A stretch of 64,000 bases of DNA, taken from positions 1 through 64,000 of the forward strand of contig CACZUS010000004.1 of assembly GCA_902784425.1 (NCBI GenBank), read 5' to 3'. The notes below the pieces were generated by a model. It saw only the letters and a program-made list of their open reading frames with translations. It searched no databases and was not told the origin of the DNA. Position 1 is the first letter of the stretch, and the number at the start of each line of letters is the position of its first letter. This DNA comes from an uncultured Bacteroidales bacterium. Its GTDB lineage: Bacteria; Bacteroidota; Bacteroidia; Bacteroidales; Paludibacteraceae. Below are positions 46,383 through 56,600 of this stretch, in pieces. A program made the translations under genes and the position numbers.

Positions 46383-46913
46383 ATGATAAAGAAAATATTG
46401 AGTTCTTATGCTGAGAAGATGAATCAGTATATAGAAAGAAGTCTCCCTCAACAGGAGGGTTGTGCAGAAGTCGGTTTTATTGGAAATGGCGTTGAAGCAC
46501 GTCCAAACAAAATTCGGATATTCTTATATTCGATTGAACGCGAGTCTGTCCCTAGTCGCGGAAATACAATTCGTTCAGCTGGTGAAGCCAAGGGGTTTGG
46601 TTATCCTGATTTGATTATGAATATGAATGTCTTGGTTGCCGCTGTATTTGAAGAAAAAAAATACACGGAATCTTTATCATTTTTCAGTGAAGCTTTGGGT
46701 TTTATACAATCATGTCCATTCTTTTCTGTGGATGGTGTTCAATATACGGTGGAATTAGTCTCTTTGGGTTTACAAGAAACAAATAATGTTTGGTCTTGTA
46801 TGGGGTCTCAATGTTTTCCGTCTGTCATGTGTAAAATCAGAAGGTTGTTGATTAGTAGTGGAAATGTTGCCAAGGTTAAGCCAGTTAACAAAGGTTATCA
46901 ATTAAAGGATTAG
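46383..46913 (+). CDS. eCIS cap/terminator protein, Pvc16 (DUF4255) family
   Basis: This 176-residue protein begins with a helix (SSYAEKMNQYIERSL). It then has the DUF4255/Pvc16_N core: NKIRIFLYSIERESVPSRG, PDLIMNMNVLVAAVF and YTESLSFFSEALGFIQ, followed by a helical end. In Afp/PVC particles the Afp16/Pvc16 protein ends the tube and sheath at the distal face and sets particle length. It opens the operon, 3 bp before the next gene. The first gene being the terminator is a common layout in Bacteroidota eCIS. Confidence 0.8.
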   Translation: MIKKILSSYAEKMNQYIERSLPQQEGCAEVGFIGNGVEARPNKIRIFLYSIERESVPSRGNTIRSAGEAKGFGYPDLIMNMNVLVAAVFEEKKYTESLSFFSEALGFIQSCPFFSVDGVQYTVELVSLGLQETNNVWSCMGSQCFPSVMCKIRRLLISSGNVAKVKPVNKGYQLKD

Positions 46914-46916
46914 AAG

Positions 46917-47678
46917 ATGCCGTCATTAAAAGAGTTGATAGTAATTAGAGTGGAACATGAATATTTTGATGGTTGTAATTCAAAATATTATGATTTTGTG
47001 TTGACAGAGGAATCCAAAAAGATTATGCATAGAAGAGGAGTTGTGATGAAGGAGAAAAACGACAATTCAATTTCGTTACTTGCAGAAGAAAATAATTTTG
47101 GTTTTTTCGATGATGATTTACTGCAGTTGGAGTTTCGTGTGAAGGATAATCAATTCTTATTGTACACTGAGATGGGGGAATTGGATATGTTTAGTCAATA
47201 TACATTACGATGTAAGTCGGGAATTAATGACGTTGAAAAATCTCTTATTGGTATGGGACAGAAGCGGACTGCAGGTTTATTTCTCATAGAAATTCCGTTG
47301 AATGTCAATTATTCCAAGGTGGTGGTATTGCGTTTCAAGACGAAGTCAGTGAAATGGGGGTATCTAATTATGGATGAGGGTAATAAGAAAGATGACTTAA
47401 CTTATCATATTGATGCTAATGATGATTCAATTATTTTTCTGCATCCTATGCCTATAGATATTCCTTGGGAGTCTGGGGGAAAAGGGTTGTTAATTACGTC
47501 ATCAAGAAAAATCCCTTTAAAAGCTCGAAATAGTCAGAAAATGACATTGTTTGAGATTGACAAGCAGCGACCGAATCACAAAAGGATTATACAAAAGAAT
47601 ATTGATCCACCAGTTGTTGGAGATGTTTTGACTAAGAATATTTCTAAAGATGTGATAGTTAGGTTATTATATGTATGA
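46917..47678 (+). CDS. hypothetical eCIS-operon protein
   Basis: This 253-residue protein has no signal peptide. It appears rich in beta strands (KELIVIRVEHEYFDG, LLQLEFRVKDNQFLLYTEMG, LFLIEIPLNVNYSKVVVLRFKTKSVKWGYLIMD split here). It ends KDVIVRLLYV. I recognise no family. Its place between the Pvc16-like gene (3 bp) and the sheath gene (41 bp) suggests a structural or assembly part specific to this type of particle. It could also be a cargo or chaperone, which the sequence cannot decide. Confidence 0.55.
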   Translation: MPSLKELIVIRVEHEYFDGCNSKYYDFVLTEESKKIMHRRGVVMKEKNDNSISLLAEENNFGFFDDDLLQLEFRVKDNQFLLYTEMGELDMFSQYTLRCKSGINDVEKSLIGMGQKRTAGLFLIEIPLNVNYSKVVVLRFKTKSVKWGYLIMDEGNKKDDLTYHIDANDDSIIFLHPMPIDIPWESGGKGLLITSSRKIPLKARNSQKMTLFEIDKQRPNHKRIIQKNIDPPVVGDVLTKNISKDVIVRLLYV

Positions 47679-47719
47679 TTTTTCTATTTAATTATCAAAT
47701 AATTTAAAATTTTTAATTT

Positions 47720-49210
47720 ATGGGTACAATGAAAACCCCTGGAGTTTATATCGTAGAAAAGAATGCATTTGGCAATTCGACAGTTGAAGTTGCTACTGCA
47801 GTTCCAGCTTTTATCGGTTATACGGAAAGGGCATTAAACGGTAACGTTTCATTATTGAAAAAGCCATTTAAGATTACATCAATGGCTGAGTTTAGAACTT
47901 ATTTTGGTGGGGCACCGAGTGTGAAGTTTACAATCAGCGAAGCTTCTGATTCTGATGTGAATCCATTAGTATGTGGAAGCAAAAAGGTGGTTGTGAATCG
48001 TGATAGTGAAAAGTATCTGCTTTATTATCAAATGCAGATGTTTTTTGCGAATGGAGGTGGCGCCTGTTATATTGTTTCTGTTGGTAGCTATAATGATGAT
48101 ATTGATAGCAAGCAATTAAAAGAAGGTGTTATTACTCTTTTAAAGGAACAGGAACCGACGATGGTAATATGTCCAGAAGCTGTTAGTCTGAAAAATGCTG
48201 CAGATTGTGCTTCTGTCCAGACGTCAATTTTGGAGCATTGCGGACAAAAGATGCGAAATAGAATAGCCATTCTTGATGTATATGATGGTTACAAAGATAG
48301 AAATGATCCGTCTGGTAATGTGATTGATGATTTTAGAGAAAAGATAGGAAGTGATTATTTAGATTTTGCTGCAGCTTATTATCCTTGGGTAAATACGTCA
48401 ATCGTACAAGAGAGAGATTTGTCTTTTGAAAATATTGATGAAACAGGTTTAAAGGATTTGCTTATAGAAGAGTTACAAAGTAAGCCTGAATCTACGCAAA
48501 CAGCATTGTTGGCATTGTATGAACAGGATTTTTCTAAGTTATCTGACAATGATAAGGCTACAATGCATAAGACATTAAATCAGGTTAGTTTGATTTATCA
48601 AGCTGTTATTGCTGAAATGTGTCGCCAGATTAATCTTCTTGCACCTTCTGCTGCGATGGCAGGAGTGTACACTCGAGTTGATAATTCAAGAGGTGTATGG
48701 AAGGCTCCGGCAAATTTATCTATTAACTCAGTAATCTCACCTGCTGTTAATTTAACTAACGAAGATCAGGAAGACTTAAACGTTCCGTTGAATGGAAAGG
48801 CATTGAATGCTATTCGTTTCTTTGTCGGCGATGGTGTGAAAGTATGGGGTGCACGTACATTGGATGGAAATTCTCTTGACTGGAGATATGTAAACGTACG
48901 TCGTACAATGATTATGCTTGAAGAATCCATTAAGAATGCAGCAAAAACGTATGTTTTTGAGCCTAATGAATTTAACACATGGTTGAATGTTCGTACCATG
49001 ATTCAAAACTTTCTGAATGGAATTTGGAAAAGAGGTGGTTTAGCTGGCGCAACACCTGATGAGGCTTTCAATGTACATGTGGGATTGGGGGATACGATGA
49101 CACCAGAAGATGTGTTGGAAGGTATTATGAGAGTATCTGTTCAGGTGGCAATAACACGTCCGGCAGAGTTCATTGAAATTACATTCCAGCAGAAGATGCA
49201 GGAGTCATAA
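47720..49210 (+). CDS. contractile sheath protein (Afp2/3-like)
   Basis: This 496-residue protein begins TPGVYIVEKNAFG with PAFIGYTERA, the classical phage/eCIS sheath start. Its conserved C-terminal region is WRYVNVRRTMIMLEESIKNAAKTYVFEPN with VRTMIQNFLNGIWKRGGLAGATPDEAF and an ITFQQKM end. The sheath surrounds the tube and contracts to drive it through a target membrane. It is the only sheath gene in the window, whereas Afp has three. The two tube genes follow directly. Confidence 0.92.
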   Translation: MGTMKTPGVYIVEKNAFGNSTVEVATAVPAFIGYTERALNGNVSLLKKPFKITSMAEFRTYFGGAPSVKFTISEASDSDVNPLVCGSKKVVVNRDSEKYLLYYQMQMFFANGGGACYIVSVGSYNDDIDSKQLKEGVITLLKEQEPTMVICPEAVSLKNAADCASVQTSILEHCGQKMRNRIAILDVYDGYKDRNDPSGNVIDDFREKIGSDYLDFAAAYYPWVNTSIVQERDLSFENIDETGLKDLLIEELQSKPESTQTALLALYEQDFSKLSDNDKATMHKTLNQVSLIYQAVIAEMCRQINLLAPSAAMAGVYTRVDNSRGVWKAPANLSINSVISPAVNLTNEDQEDLNVPLNGKALNAIRFFVGDGVKVWGARTLDGNSLDWRYVNVRRTMIMLEESIKNAAKTYVFEPNEFNTWLNVRTMIQNFLNGIWKRGGLAGATPDEAFNVHVGLGDTMTPEDVLEGIMRVSVQVAITRPAEFIEITFQQKMQES

Positions 49211-49251
49211 AAACAGAATAATTATTTACTAAATATAAAAGGAATTAATAT

Positions 49252-49704
49252 ATGGCAGGAGAAGTTCAAGATAACGTGTGGCCATTGCCCGTGTTTTATT
49301 TCAAAGTCGAAATTGAAGATTTGGGAGAAATTGCTGTAAAAGAGGTTTCTGGATTGAATACTGAGGTTCAGGTTATAGAGTATAGACATGGAAATAGTCC
49401 AGAGTTCTCTACAATTAAGATGCCTGGAATCAAGAAAAACAGTGATGTGGAACTAAAGAAAGGAGTGTTTGTTCATGATAATAAGTTTTTTGATTGGTTT
49501 AATGAAATCAAAATGAATACCATAAAGAGACGAAGTGTGACAATCAGCCTTTTGGATGAGCAGGGTAATGCCACTATGGTTTGGAAGTTGAAGAATGCAT
49601 GGCCTTCAAAGGTCACAGGACTTACGCTTAAATCAGATGGCAATGAAGCTGCTGTAGAGGGAATCACTCTAGTTCATGAAGGTCTTGTTATTGAAAATAA
49701 ATAA
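49252..49704 (+). CDS. inner tube protein 1 (gp19/Hcp-like)
   Basis: This 150-residue protein has the T4 gp19-like tube fold: WPLPVFYFKVEIEDLGEIAVKEVSGL split as VWPLPVFYFKVEI and IAVKEVSGLNTEVQVIEYRHG, then FSTIKMPGIKKNSDVELKKG and VWKLKNAWPSKVTGLTLK. Hexamers of such proteins stack inside the sheath. Its length and motifs fit Afp1/Afp5-type tube proteins. It lies 41 bp after the sheath gene and 10 bp before the second tube gene. Confidence 0.9.
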   Translation: MAGEVQDNVWPLPVFYFKVEIEDLGEIAVKEVSGLNTEVQVIEYRHGNSPEFSTIKMPGIKKNSDVELKKGVFVHDNKFFDWFNEIKMNTIKRRSVTISLLDEQGNATMVWKLKNAWPSKVTGLTLKSDGNEAAVEGITLVHEGLVIENK

Positions 49705-49714
49705 TTTTTGATTT

Positions 49715-50149
49715 ATGCTGGACTTGTGGTCTTATCCTGTCTCTTTCTATTTTGATGTGCAGATGCTTGGAATTAGTCTTCGGTTTCACGAAGTTTCTGG
49801 CTTGAATCAGCAGATTGAACTTGTTCATATTCCAGAGGGTGGTGGAGTCGGTTATGAAGTTCCTAAGGAATTAAAGCATGGCAACCTTGTTCTTAAAAGA
49901 GCTATCAATCCTATTGTTAGAGATATTTTTGATAATTGGGTGAGCTGTACCTTCGAAGATGAAAAGAACGTTACGACGATGGATCTGATGATTTCTTTGT
50001 TGGATTCAGATGGAAACAAACAGTGTATGTGGTATATTTCTGATGCATATCCAGTAAAATGGGATGTGGGAAATTTTTCCGCGAAGAATGGAGAATTGGT
50101 GATGGAGACAACTGAGTTAGCATTTTATAGAATTACAAGATATTTATAA
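49715..50149 (+). CDS. inner tube protein 2 (gp19-like)
   Basis: This 144-residue paralogue of the preceding tube protein has YPVSFYFDVQMLGISLRFHEVSGLNQQIELV (in part), GYEVPKELKHGNLVLKRAI, and CMWYISDAYPVKWDVGNFSAKNG. The divergence suggests a different position, for example the first tube rings on the baseplate, as Afp5 occupies in Afp. Its stop TAA overlaps the ATG of the next small gene by one base. Confidence 0.88.
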   Translation: MLDLWSYPVSFYFDVQMLGISLRFHEVSGLNQQIELVHIPEGGGVGYEVPKELKHGNLVLKRAINPIVRDIFDNWVSCTFEDEKNVTTMDLMISLLDSDGNKQCMWYISDAYPVKWDVGNFSAKNGELVMETTELAFYRITRYL

Positions 50150-50325
50150 TGTCTATTGTTATCAAGGAAATAATTGTTAAGACTACTGTAGAGTCTAATC
50201 CGAAATGGTCTGAAAAATTAGAAGATGTCGTAAAAGAGGTTAAACAACAGGTACTTTGTGACCTTGAACTGAATTACGGTATAGAGATAAGTTCTTCAGA
50301 CAGAATGATAAAGCACGATAGATAA
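50149..50325 (+). CDS. small DUF5908-like protein
   Basis: This 58-residue gene starts at the ATG overlapping the tube stop. It encodes SIVIKEIIVKTTVESNPKW followed by a charged helical part with QQVLCDLELNYG. The opening I-x-I-K-E-I-x-I-K-T is typical of DUF5908 proteins. These occur between tube and LysM genes in Bacteroidota eCIS and related tails. The role is unknown, possibly tube-baseplate joining or chaperone. The 65 bp that follow, before the LysM gene, contain no other gene. Confidence 0.65.
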   Translation: MSIVIKEIIVKTTVESNPKWSEKLEDVVKEVKQQVLCDLELNYGIEISSSDRMIKHDR

Positions 50326-50390
50326 ATCAGTAGGTTCTTTGATTATACTTCTATTAGATGGCGGAGTGAAAATATTTAAAATTCAATACA

Positions 50391-51047
50391 TTGAGCGCTT
50401 TAAAAAAACTGGAGATAATATCTTATACAGATTGTAAGTATAGCTCGGAACAAGGACGTTTTTCGATGCTGGTCAATCCTGTTGAGTACTCGGAAAATAG
50501 TGGAATTACATATAACAATCCTCAAAGTGTAGGCGAGAAATCGCCTACATTCAAAGGATTAGAAGGGAAAAAATTCTCTATGAAATTCTATTTAGACAAT
50601 ACGGGTGTTATAATAGGGTCAAATTCTATTGACGATAGCATAAAAAAGCTTGAAAAGGTTTGTGAAAAATATGTTGGTAAGACACATGAAACTCCGTTTT
50701 TAAAAGTTGTTTGGGGTACATTGAATTTTAAGGGACGTTTAAGTAGTAAGAGCGTTAAATATACGTTGTTTGCTGCTGACGGAGAACCTTTGCGGGCAGA
50801 AGTTGATTTGCAAATATCTCAGTTTGTTGATGTGGAGACGGAAGAGAAAGAAAAAAACACGAGTTCCCCAGATCTTTCTCACCTCTTTACTGTCAAGGCT
50901 GGGGATACGTTGCCTCAGTTATGTAAAGAAGTCTATGGTTCTATCGGATATGTAACTGATGTCGCTCGTGTGAATGGTTTGTCTGGGTTCAGGCATCTTG
51001 CTCCTGGCACGAAACTTTTTTTTCCTCCTTTGTCGGATAAAAATTAG
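50391..51047 (+). CDS. LysM-domain baseplate hub/tube-associated protein (Afp7-like)
   Basis: This 218-residue protein has an N-terminal tube-initiator-like domain (KLEIISYTD, GRFSMLVNPVEYSE, FSMKFYLDNTG, VVWGTLNFKGRLSSKSVKYTLF). It ends with a LysM domain (HLFTVKAGDTLPQLCKEVYG...HLAPGTKLFFPP). In Afp/PVC the LysM protein lies at the base of the tube, connecting it to the spike. The start is the TTG at 50391: the next in-frame ATG would remove the conserved LEIISYTD strand, so a non-ATG start is accepted. Confidence 0.82.
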   Translation: MSALKKLEIISYTDCKYSSEQGRFSMLVNPVEYSENSGITYNNPQSVGEKSPTFKGLEGKKFSMKFYLDNTGVIIGSNSIDDSIKKLEKVCEKYVGKTHETPFLKVVWGTLNFKGRLSSKSVKYTLFAADGEPLRAEVDLQISQFVDVETEEKEKNTSSPDLSHLFTVKAGDTLPQLCKEVYGSIGYVTDVARVNGLSGFRHLAPGTKLFFPPLSDKN

Positions 51048-51056
51048 ATTGTGATT

Positions 51057-52847
51057 ATGAAGACAACGATTGATAATTTCGGTAAGTCAGTTACGTACGA
51101 AATTCGTAGCGATGGGACTGTGTTGAGTCAAAAACTTCGATATCGACAGATAAAAGTTGTTCATGAAGTGAATCGTATAGGTTATGCTGAAATTCAGGTT
51201 TATTGTGGCGATATGCCTAAATCTAATATACCGGAAAGTGCGGCATCTTACTTCATGATTGGTTCTAAAATTGATATCCTTTTGGGTTTTGAGAGTGATA
51301 ACAAAAAAGTTTTCAGTGGGGTGGTTACATCGCAGCGTATCCGTATGTTAAATGATATGTCTGGTCCTATGTTGCTTCTTGTTACTTGTAAGAGTCATGC
51401 GATTAAAGCAACAATCCAAAGGAAAAACAGAGTTTTTATTAAAAAGTCTGATAAGGAAATAATTTCTGAAGTCTTGAGCTCGAATGGCCTATCCGTGAAA
51501 TCTGATGTGACACAGGTTAAACATGAGCAGATGGTGCAATACTATTGTACAGATTGGGATTTTGCTCTTTCCAGAGCTGATGCTTGTGGTTTGTTGTTGA
51601 CAACCAAAGACAAGACAGTCGAAGCTGTTGCTCCTGATTTTTCAAAGAAGGAGGTGCTGACGGTTAAATATGGTCATGATATGTATTCTTTTGATGCAGA
51701 ATTGATAGCAGAGAATCAAGTCTCTTCTGCACAGTGTGTTGGGTGGAGTCCGAAAGAGCAAAGATTGCTTTTTTCTGAGGTGAATTCTTCGAAAGAGAAT
51801 AATCAAGGAAATGTTACTTCTTCACAATTGTCAGGTTTTATGGGTTCTCAGAAGCTCTTTTTGCAAAATGAGGCTTGTAATGATAATGCTGTTCTTAAAG
51901 ACTGGGGAGCATCACAGTTGATGAGGTCTAATTTGTCTAGATACAGAGGTAAGTTTTCTTTCTGTGGTTGTGCTGATGTGGAACCTTGTTGCATGATCAA
52001 ATTAGAGGGAATGGGCGATCGGTTTAACGGAAATGTTTTTGTTGGAAGTGTTACGCATATTTATCAACCAGGGTCATGGATAACGGAAGTGGGTATGGGT
52101 GTGTCATCTTTCAATATAACAGAACAAACTGATGTGATGGCTCCTGCTGCATCTGGATTTTTGCCGGGAATAGAAGGATTACATATCGGTGTGGTACAGA
52201 AGTTGAGTGGTGATCCCATGTCTGAATTTAGAGTACAAGTGAAACTACCATTGCATAATGATAATGAAGGGTGTGTATGGGCTCGACTTTCTCAGATGTT
52301 GGCTTCCGATGGCTCTGGCTGTCATTTCGTTCCTTTGGTTGGCGATGAAGTTATTCTAGGTTTTGTCAATAATGACCCGACGATGGCAATCATTTTAGGC
52401 TCTTTGTATAGTTCTAAAAATAATGCTTTGTTTCAGTATGATGATCAGAATTTCAAAAGAGCTATTGTATCACCTAAAAAATTGACTTTTTTGATGGATG
52501 ATGAAAATCAATCCATTAAGATAGGTACTCCAGGTGGTAATGAAATACTGATTTGTGAAAAGGAAAAGAAAGTCACAGTCGTAGATCAAAATGCCAATAA
52601 ATTGGAGATGACAGGTGATGGTATTGCTATCAGTACAAAAAAAACACTTACGATTGATGCGACAGATATAAAGATGTCAGCAAAGAAAAACATTCAGATG
52701 TCAACTAGTACTGGAGACTTGAAGATGGAAGCTAAAAATATAGAGTTGAAGGCCAAAATAAATGCCAAGGTTAATTCATCATTAGCAACAGAGGTTTCTT
52801 CTTCTGTGAATACTACAATTAAAGGTGCGTTAGTGAAAATTAATTAA
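51057..52847 (+). CDS. VgrG-like spike protein (gp27-gp5 type, Afp8-like)
   Basis: This 596-residue protein has an N-terminal gp27-like part (residues 1-370; VVHEVNRIGYAEIQVYCGD, GSKIDILLGFE, KVFSGVVTSQRI). A gp5-like OB domain follows (about 375-470; HIGVVQKLSGDPMSEFRVQVKLP, VWARLSQMLASDGSG, VPLVGDEVILGFVNNDP). A repetitive C-terminal beta-prism follows (about 490-596; NKLEMTGDGIAISTKK, IKMSAKKNIQMSTS). Trimers form the membrane-piercing spike. A GTG at 51051 is an alternative start 2 codons upstream. It is followed 11 bp later by the PAAR gene. Confidence 0.9.
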   Translation: MKTTIDNFGKSVTYEIRSDGTVLSQKLRYRQIKVVHEVNRIGYAEIQVYCGDMPKSNIPESAASYFMIGSKIDILLGFESDNKKVFSGVVTSQRIRMLNDMSGPMLLLVTCKSHAIKATIQRKNRVFIKKSDKEIISEVLSSNGLSVKSDVTQVKHEQMVQYYCTDWDFALSRADACGLLLTTKDKTVEAVAPDFSKKEVLTVKYGHDMYSFDAELIAENQVSSAQCVGWSPKEQRLLFSEVNSSKENNQGNVTSSQLSGFMGSQKLFLQNEACNDNAVLKDWGASQLMRSNLSRYRGKFSFCGCADVEPCCMIKLEGMGDRFNGNVFVGSVTHIYQPGSWITEVGMGVSSFNITEQTDVMAPAASGFLPGIEGLHIGVVQKLSGDPMSEFRVQVKLPLHNDNEGCVWARLSQMLASDGSGCHFVPLVGDEVILGFVNNDPTMAIILGSLYSSKNNALFQYDDQNFKRAIVSPKKLTFLMDDENQSIKIGTPGGNEILICEKEKKVTVVDQNANKLEMTGDGIAISTKKTLTIDATDIKMSAKKNIQMSTSTGDLKMEAKNIELKAKINAKVNSSLATEVSSSVNTTIKGALVKIN

Positions 52848-52858
52848 AGAGATAGATT

Positions 52859-53155
52859 ATGGGATTAGCAGCTAGAGTAACAGATATGCACGTGTGTCCT
52901 ATGCAAACACCAGGTACGCCTCCTGTTCCTCATGTGGGCGGACCTATTATTGGACCTGGAGTGCCAACAGTCCTGATTGGTGGATTGCCAGCTTCTGTGG
53001 TAGGGGATACGTGTACGTGTGTTGGCCCTCCTGATACGATTGTAACGGGATCCTCTACCGTTTTTATTGGAAATAGACCCGCGGCAAGAGTAGGGGATAC
53101 AACTGCTCATGGAGGAACTATTGTCCTTGGATGCCCAACTGTGCTAATTGGATAA
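52859..53155 (+). CDS. PAAR-domain spike tip
   Basis: This 98-residue protein is a complete PAAR repeat protein: AARVTDMHVCPM, PHVGGPIIGPGVPTVLIGGLPASVVGD, CTCVGPPDTIVTGSSTVFIG and VGDTTAHGGTIVLGCPTVLIG are its consecutive parts. His and Cys residues (H/C near residues 11-13, 25, 53, 84) are placed to bind the zinc ion at the tip. No C-terminal toxin is fused. It caps the VgrG-like spike encoded directly upstream. Confidence 0.92.
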   Translation: MGLAARVTDMHVCPMQTPGTPPVPHVGGPIIGPGVPTVLIGGLPASVVGDTCTCVGPPDTIVTGSSTVFIGNRPAARVGDTTAHGGTIVLGCPTVLIG

Positions 53156-53215
53156 AAACATGAGTTTTTTTCTGTACGTGTAAAAGATTTATTGTTAAGA
53201 TATAAATATCAAAAA

Positions 53216-53611
53216 ATGTCATCTTTTTTAGGTCAAGGGTGGTCTTTCCCACCGTCATTTGATAAAGCACATACACCAACGAGAATGGTGTCAGAAGAGG
53301 AGGATATTCGACAGAGCCTTATCGTGTTGATGAGTACGCGTAAGGGTGAAAGGTTTTTGCAGCCAGAATATGGCATCGGTATTTATGACATGATTTGTCA
53401 TAATATGGATTTGACAACAAGAACTCAGTTGAAAGCGGCTATCGAAGAGGCTGTGTTATACTTTGAACCTAGAATAACGCTTAACGATATATTTTTAGAT
53501 ATGACGGATGAGTATAATGGTGTATTACGAATAGAATTACGTTATACCATTCGGTTGACAAATGTTAGAAGTAATTTGGTATTCCCGTATTACTATGAGG
53601 AGCATTTATAA
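53216..53611 (+). CDS. gp25-like baseplate wedge protein (Afp9-like)
   Basis: The 131 residues from the ATG at 53216 show the GPW/gp25 pattern: SEEEDIRQSLIVLMSTRKGERFLQPEYGIGIYD (in part), with RTQLKAAIEEAVLYFEPRI and LRIELRYTIRLTN. It is a baseplate wedge part with lysozyme-like fold but no catalytic role. A TTG at 53192 would add 8 residues and is less likely. It overlaps the next gene by 17 bp. Confidence 0.85.
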   Translation: MSSFLGQGWSFPPSFDKAHTPTRMVSEEEDIRQSLIVLMSTRKGERFLQPEYGIGIYDMICHNMDLTTRTQLKAAIEEAVLYFEPRITLNDIFLDMTDEYNGVLRIELRYTIRLTNVRSNLVFPYYYEEHL

Positions 53612-56600
53612 TATAAGAGGAACTGCGCGGTCTAATAGAACGCGTAAGACTTGTTCAAACATAACTTTTTTAGATGCAGATTTTAATAGGTTATTATGTA
53701 AAGCCATGAAGTCAGCTGCTCAAAAAAAGTTTATGCTTCCGAATGGAATTTGTGAGTCTTTGGCTGATATATATAAATATCAGCCAATCTCCGTTTGTAC
53801 AGAAATCATGTCTTGCGATATGTCTGACATTCAGCCATTACTCCATTCTATCGGTACAAATCCTTCCGTGGAGGATTTAATAAAAAGGGAAATTAAAACC
53901 AAGTTGACCTGTATTGAAGATTGGAGAAAACGAATGGAGTGGGCCTCTATTCAAGAGTCTTATTCTTATCTTCTTTTAACTGATTTAAATGAATATATAA
54001 AAGATAAATGGTCTGCTATTTATCAGGAGATGTGCAGACTTTTTCCAACGTTAGAATTTGAAAATCTAGAGGGGATATGGAAATGTGCTATGATAAATGA
54101 TATATCATTGTCATCTGCACATGATTTTCTGTTCAGAACTGGACATCAACTTGTTGCCTTAATAGAATCTTTACAGTCGAAAATACCGGTCTATCTGCAA
54201 GAGATAATGCATAGTGGGAACATGGATCCATCATTGTCCTTGATGGTTTATTTCCTTTCTAAATATGCAAAAATGACAGAATCTTTCAATTGTAGATTGC
54301 AAGGCATTAATGATTTTTATTATGATAAGATTTTAGGAGTTAAGTGTCGAGAAGAACAAAATGGTAAATTTTGGGTTTCTGCAAAAATTGCACATGGAAT
54401 ACCTTCGTTTACTCTTCCTGCTAACACTCGAATCTGGATTAATCATGAAGGTAAAACGATTTGTGGTAGAACTCTTTCTGATTTGGTTTTGACAACGGTT
54501 GAATTAAATAGTTTGTCATGGTTGGAAATAGGAAAGACAAAAGAACGGCACCCCGAATCGGATTTAAATTATGTGACGAATCTAACCTTGTCTTCTTTTG
54601 TTCCAAAGGATGATGATCGTGATAAGAAATTAGGAATTGGATTGAGAAGCTCAATATTCAAGTTGGAGGGTGGACATAGACACATTGATGTCCATTATGT
54701 GCTTACAGAGGATTCTGTGTCTTATTTTAGGGATATGATCAGACAAGTTAGTCAATGTCAGCGGATTAGTGAGAAAGAGGCTCAAAATAAGGTTTTGAAC
54801 GAAGGAACTTTCCGTATTTTTTTGAGTACTTCTATGGGCTTAATAGAAACGGAAAACTTTTTAATGGATTTTTATGAAACGAATACGGAAGGAGGCTTAT
54901 CTATTTCTATTGATGTAGATTCAAATTTTCCAGCTTTAGTTGCCTTAGAGGAATGCTCAAATCCAGAAATACGGATGATGGTGTCAACCAGAGCTTGGTT
55001 ATATTCATATAGCTGGTGTCGAGTGATTAAATTGAAAAAAGTAAAGGTGTCAGTGTCTGTTGATGGATTAAAAAACTTTCAGTTGCATAACGATTTAGGA
55101 CAGGTTGATGTAACACAACCTTTCAGTCCATTCGGAAGTAGTGCTATGTTAGGTTCTTGGTTTGTTGTTGGTAGCGAAGAGATGATGAATAAGAGGGTAT
55201 CTCAAGTGGATCTTTCTTTCTCATGGAGAGGCTTGCCAAGTGATAGATGTGGAATGAAGGAATACTATTCTTCGTATGTGTCTAATGATTCTGAAATTAT
55301 AGATAATACGTCATTTAGGGTTAAAGGAGAGTATTTGAGTGGGTATTCATGGAAACCTTCCTTGAATAACGATGAACAATATATGTTTAGAACATCATTA
55401 GACGAGAAACCTACGCCTGATGGAACTCTTGTGGAGAGGTCATTTTTCTCTTTGTCGTTACCTGCAATATCCGATAAACATCTTGAAAATTTTGAGTTTG
55501 AATATGGTAGTGTGCCATGCGGCTTTTATAGGTTTGTATTCTCTTCTCCTTCCATGGGTTTCGGAGAATCCCTCTACCATAAAATCTTTGCAGAAACGAT
55601 GTTGTTAAACAGCAAAATAAAACACCCGTTACCTATACCGAAACAACCCGTGACACCTATGGTTGATAGCATTAGTCTTGGATATAAGGCTGAAGCAGAA
55701 ACTGAATTCATTGCAGGGGGAGCATCAGAAATCGATGTTTCTTATTTGCAACCAGCATTCGGATTTTCAGACAGAAAAGATAACTTCATGAGCCCCATTC
55801 CGCTTATTAATGGAATGGAGGAGGGTGGTAGATTGGTTATTTCTCTAACCGGAACTTTGGGCGTCTCTGTCTTGAATTTTTATCTTGAATTAAATGATAT
55901 GATGGTTGAGATGTGGAATATTCCTAAAATAACTTGGTCATATCGAACTGAAGAAGGCTGGATAAATTTCCCTGATTCAAATGTGTTGTCGGACACTACA
56001 AATGGACTATTGGAGAGCGGTTATGTCTCATTGTTAATGCCTGAGATGGTTTTCTCGGATATGCTTGATGCTAATGGTTGTTTATGGATTTCTGCATTGG
56101 TGGAAAAAGATTATAAAAGGTGTGCTAAAGCAAAGATGGTTTATACGAATGTTGTTCAGGTAGAAACAGAAGAGACCGATGAAGAATTTAGTTCTATTGT
56201 TGGAATAGAATCGTTCACACAAGTATCTCCGATTAAAGGACGAAGGGAAAATGAATCATCAGATGAGATGCAGATAAGAATCAAAGAGAGAATATCTCAT
56301 AGAAATAGAGCATTACTGGCAGACGATTATGAAAAGTTGATTTTACAGAATTTTTTACAAATCGATAGAGTGGTGTGTCTACCTCATATTGATGTAAAAA
56401 AAACAGGAAGACATCCTCTTGTCACTTTGGTTGTTCTTAAAAAAAAGGAGACGATTGAAACGGTGCCTTTGTGTACTGATTCCGAGTTACGAGAAATGGA
56501 GGTATGTCTTAAAAATTATATTTCTCCTTTTGTTTTTGTTGATGTGATTAATCCGGAATATGAGTATGTGACTTTGTTCTGTGGAGTGAAAACACAAGGA

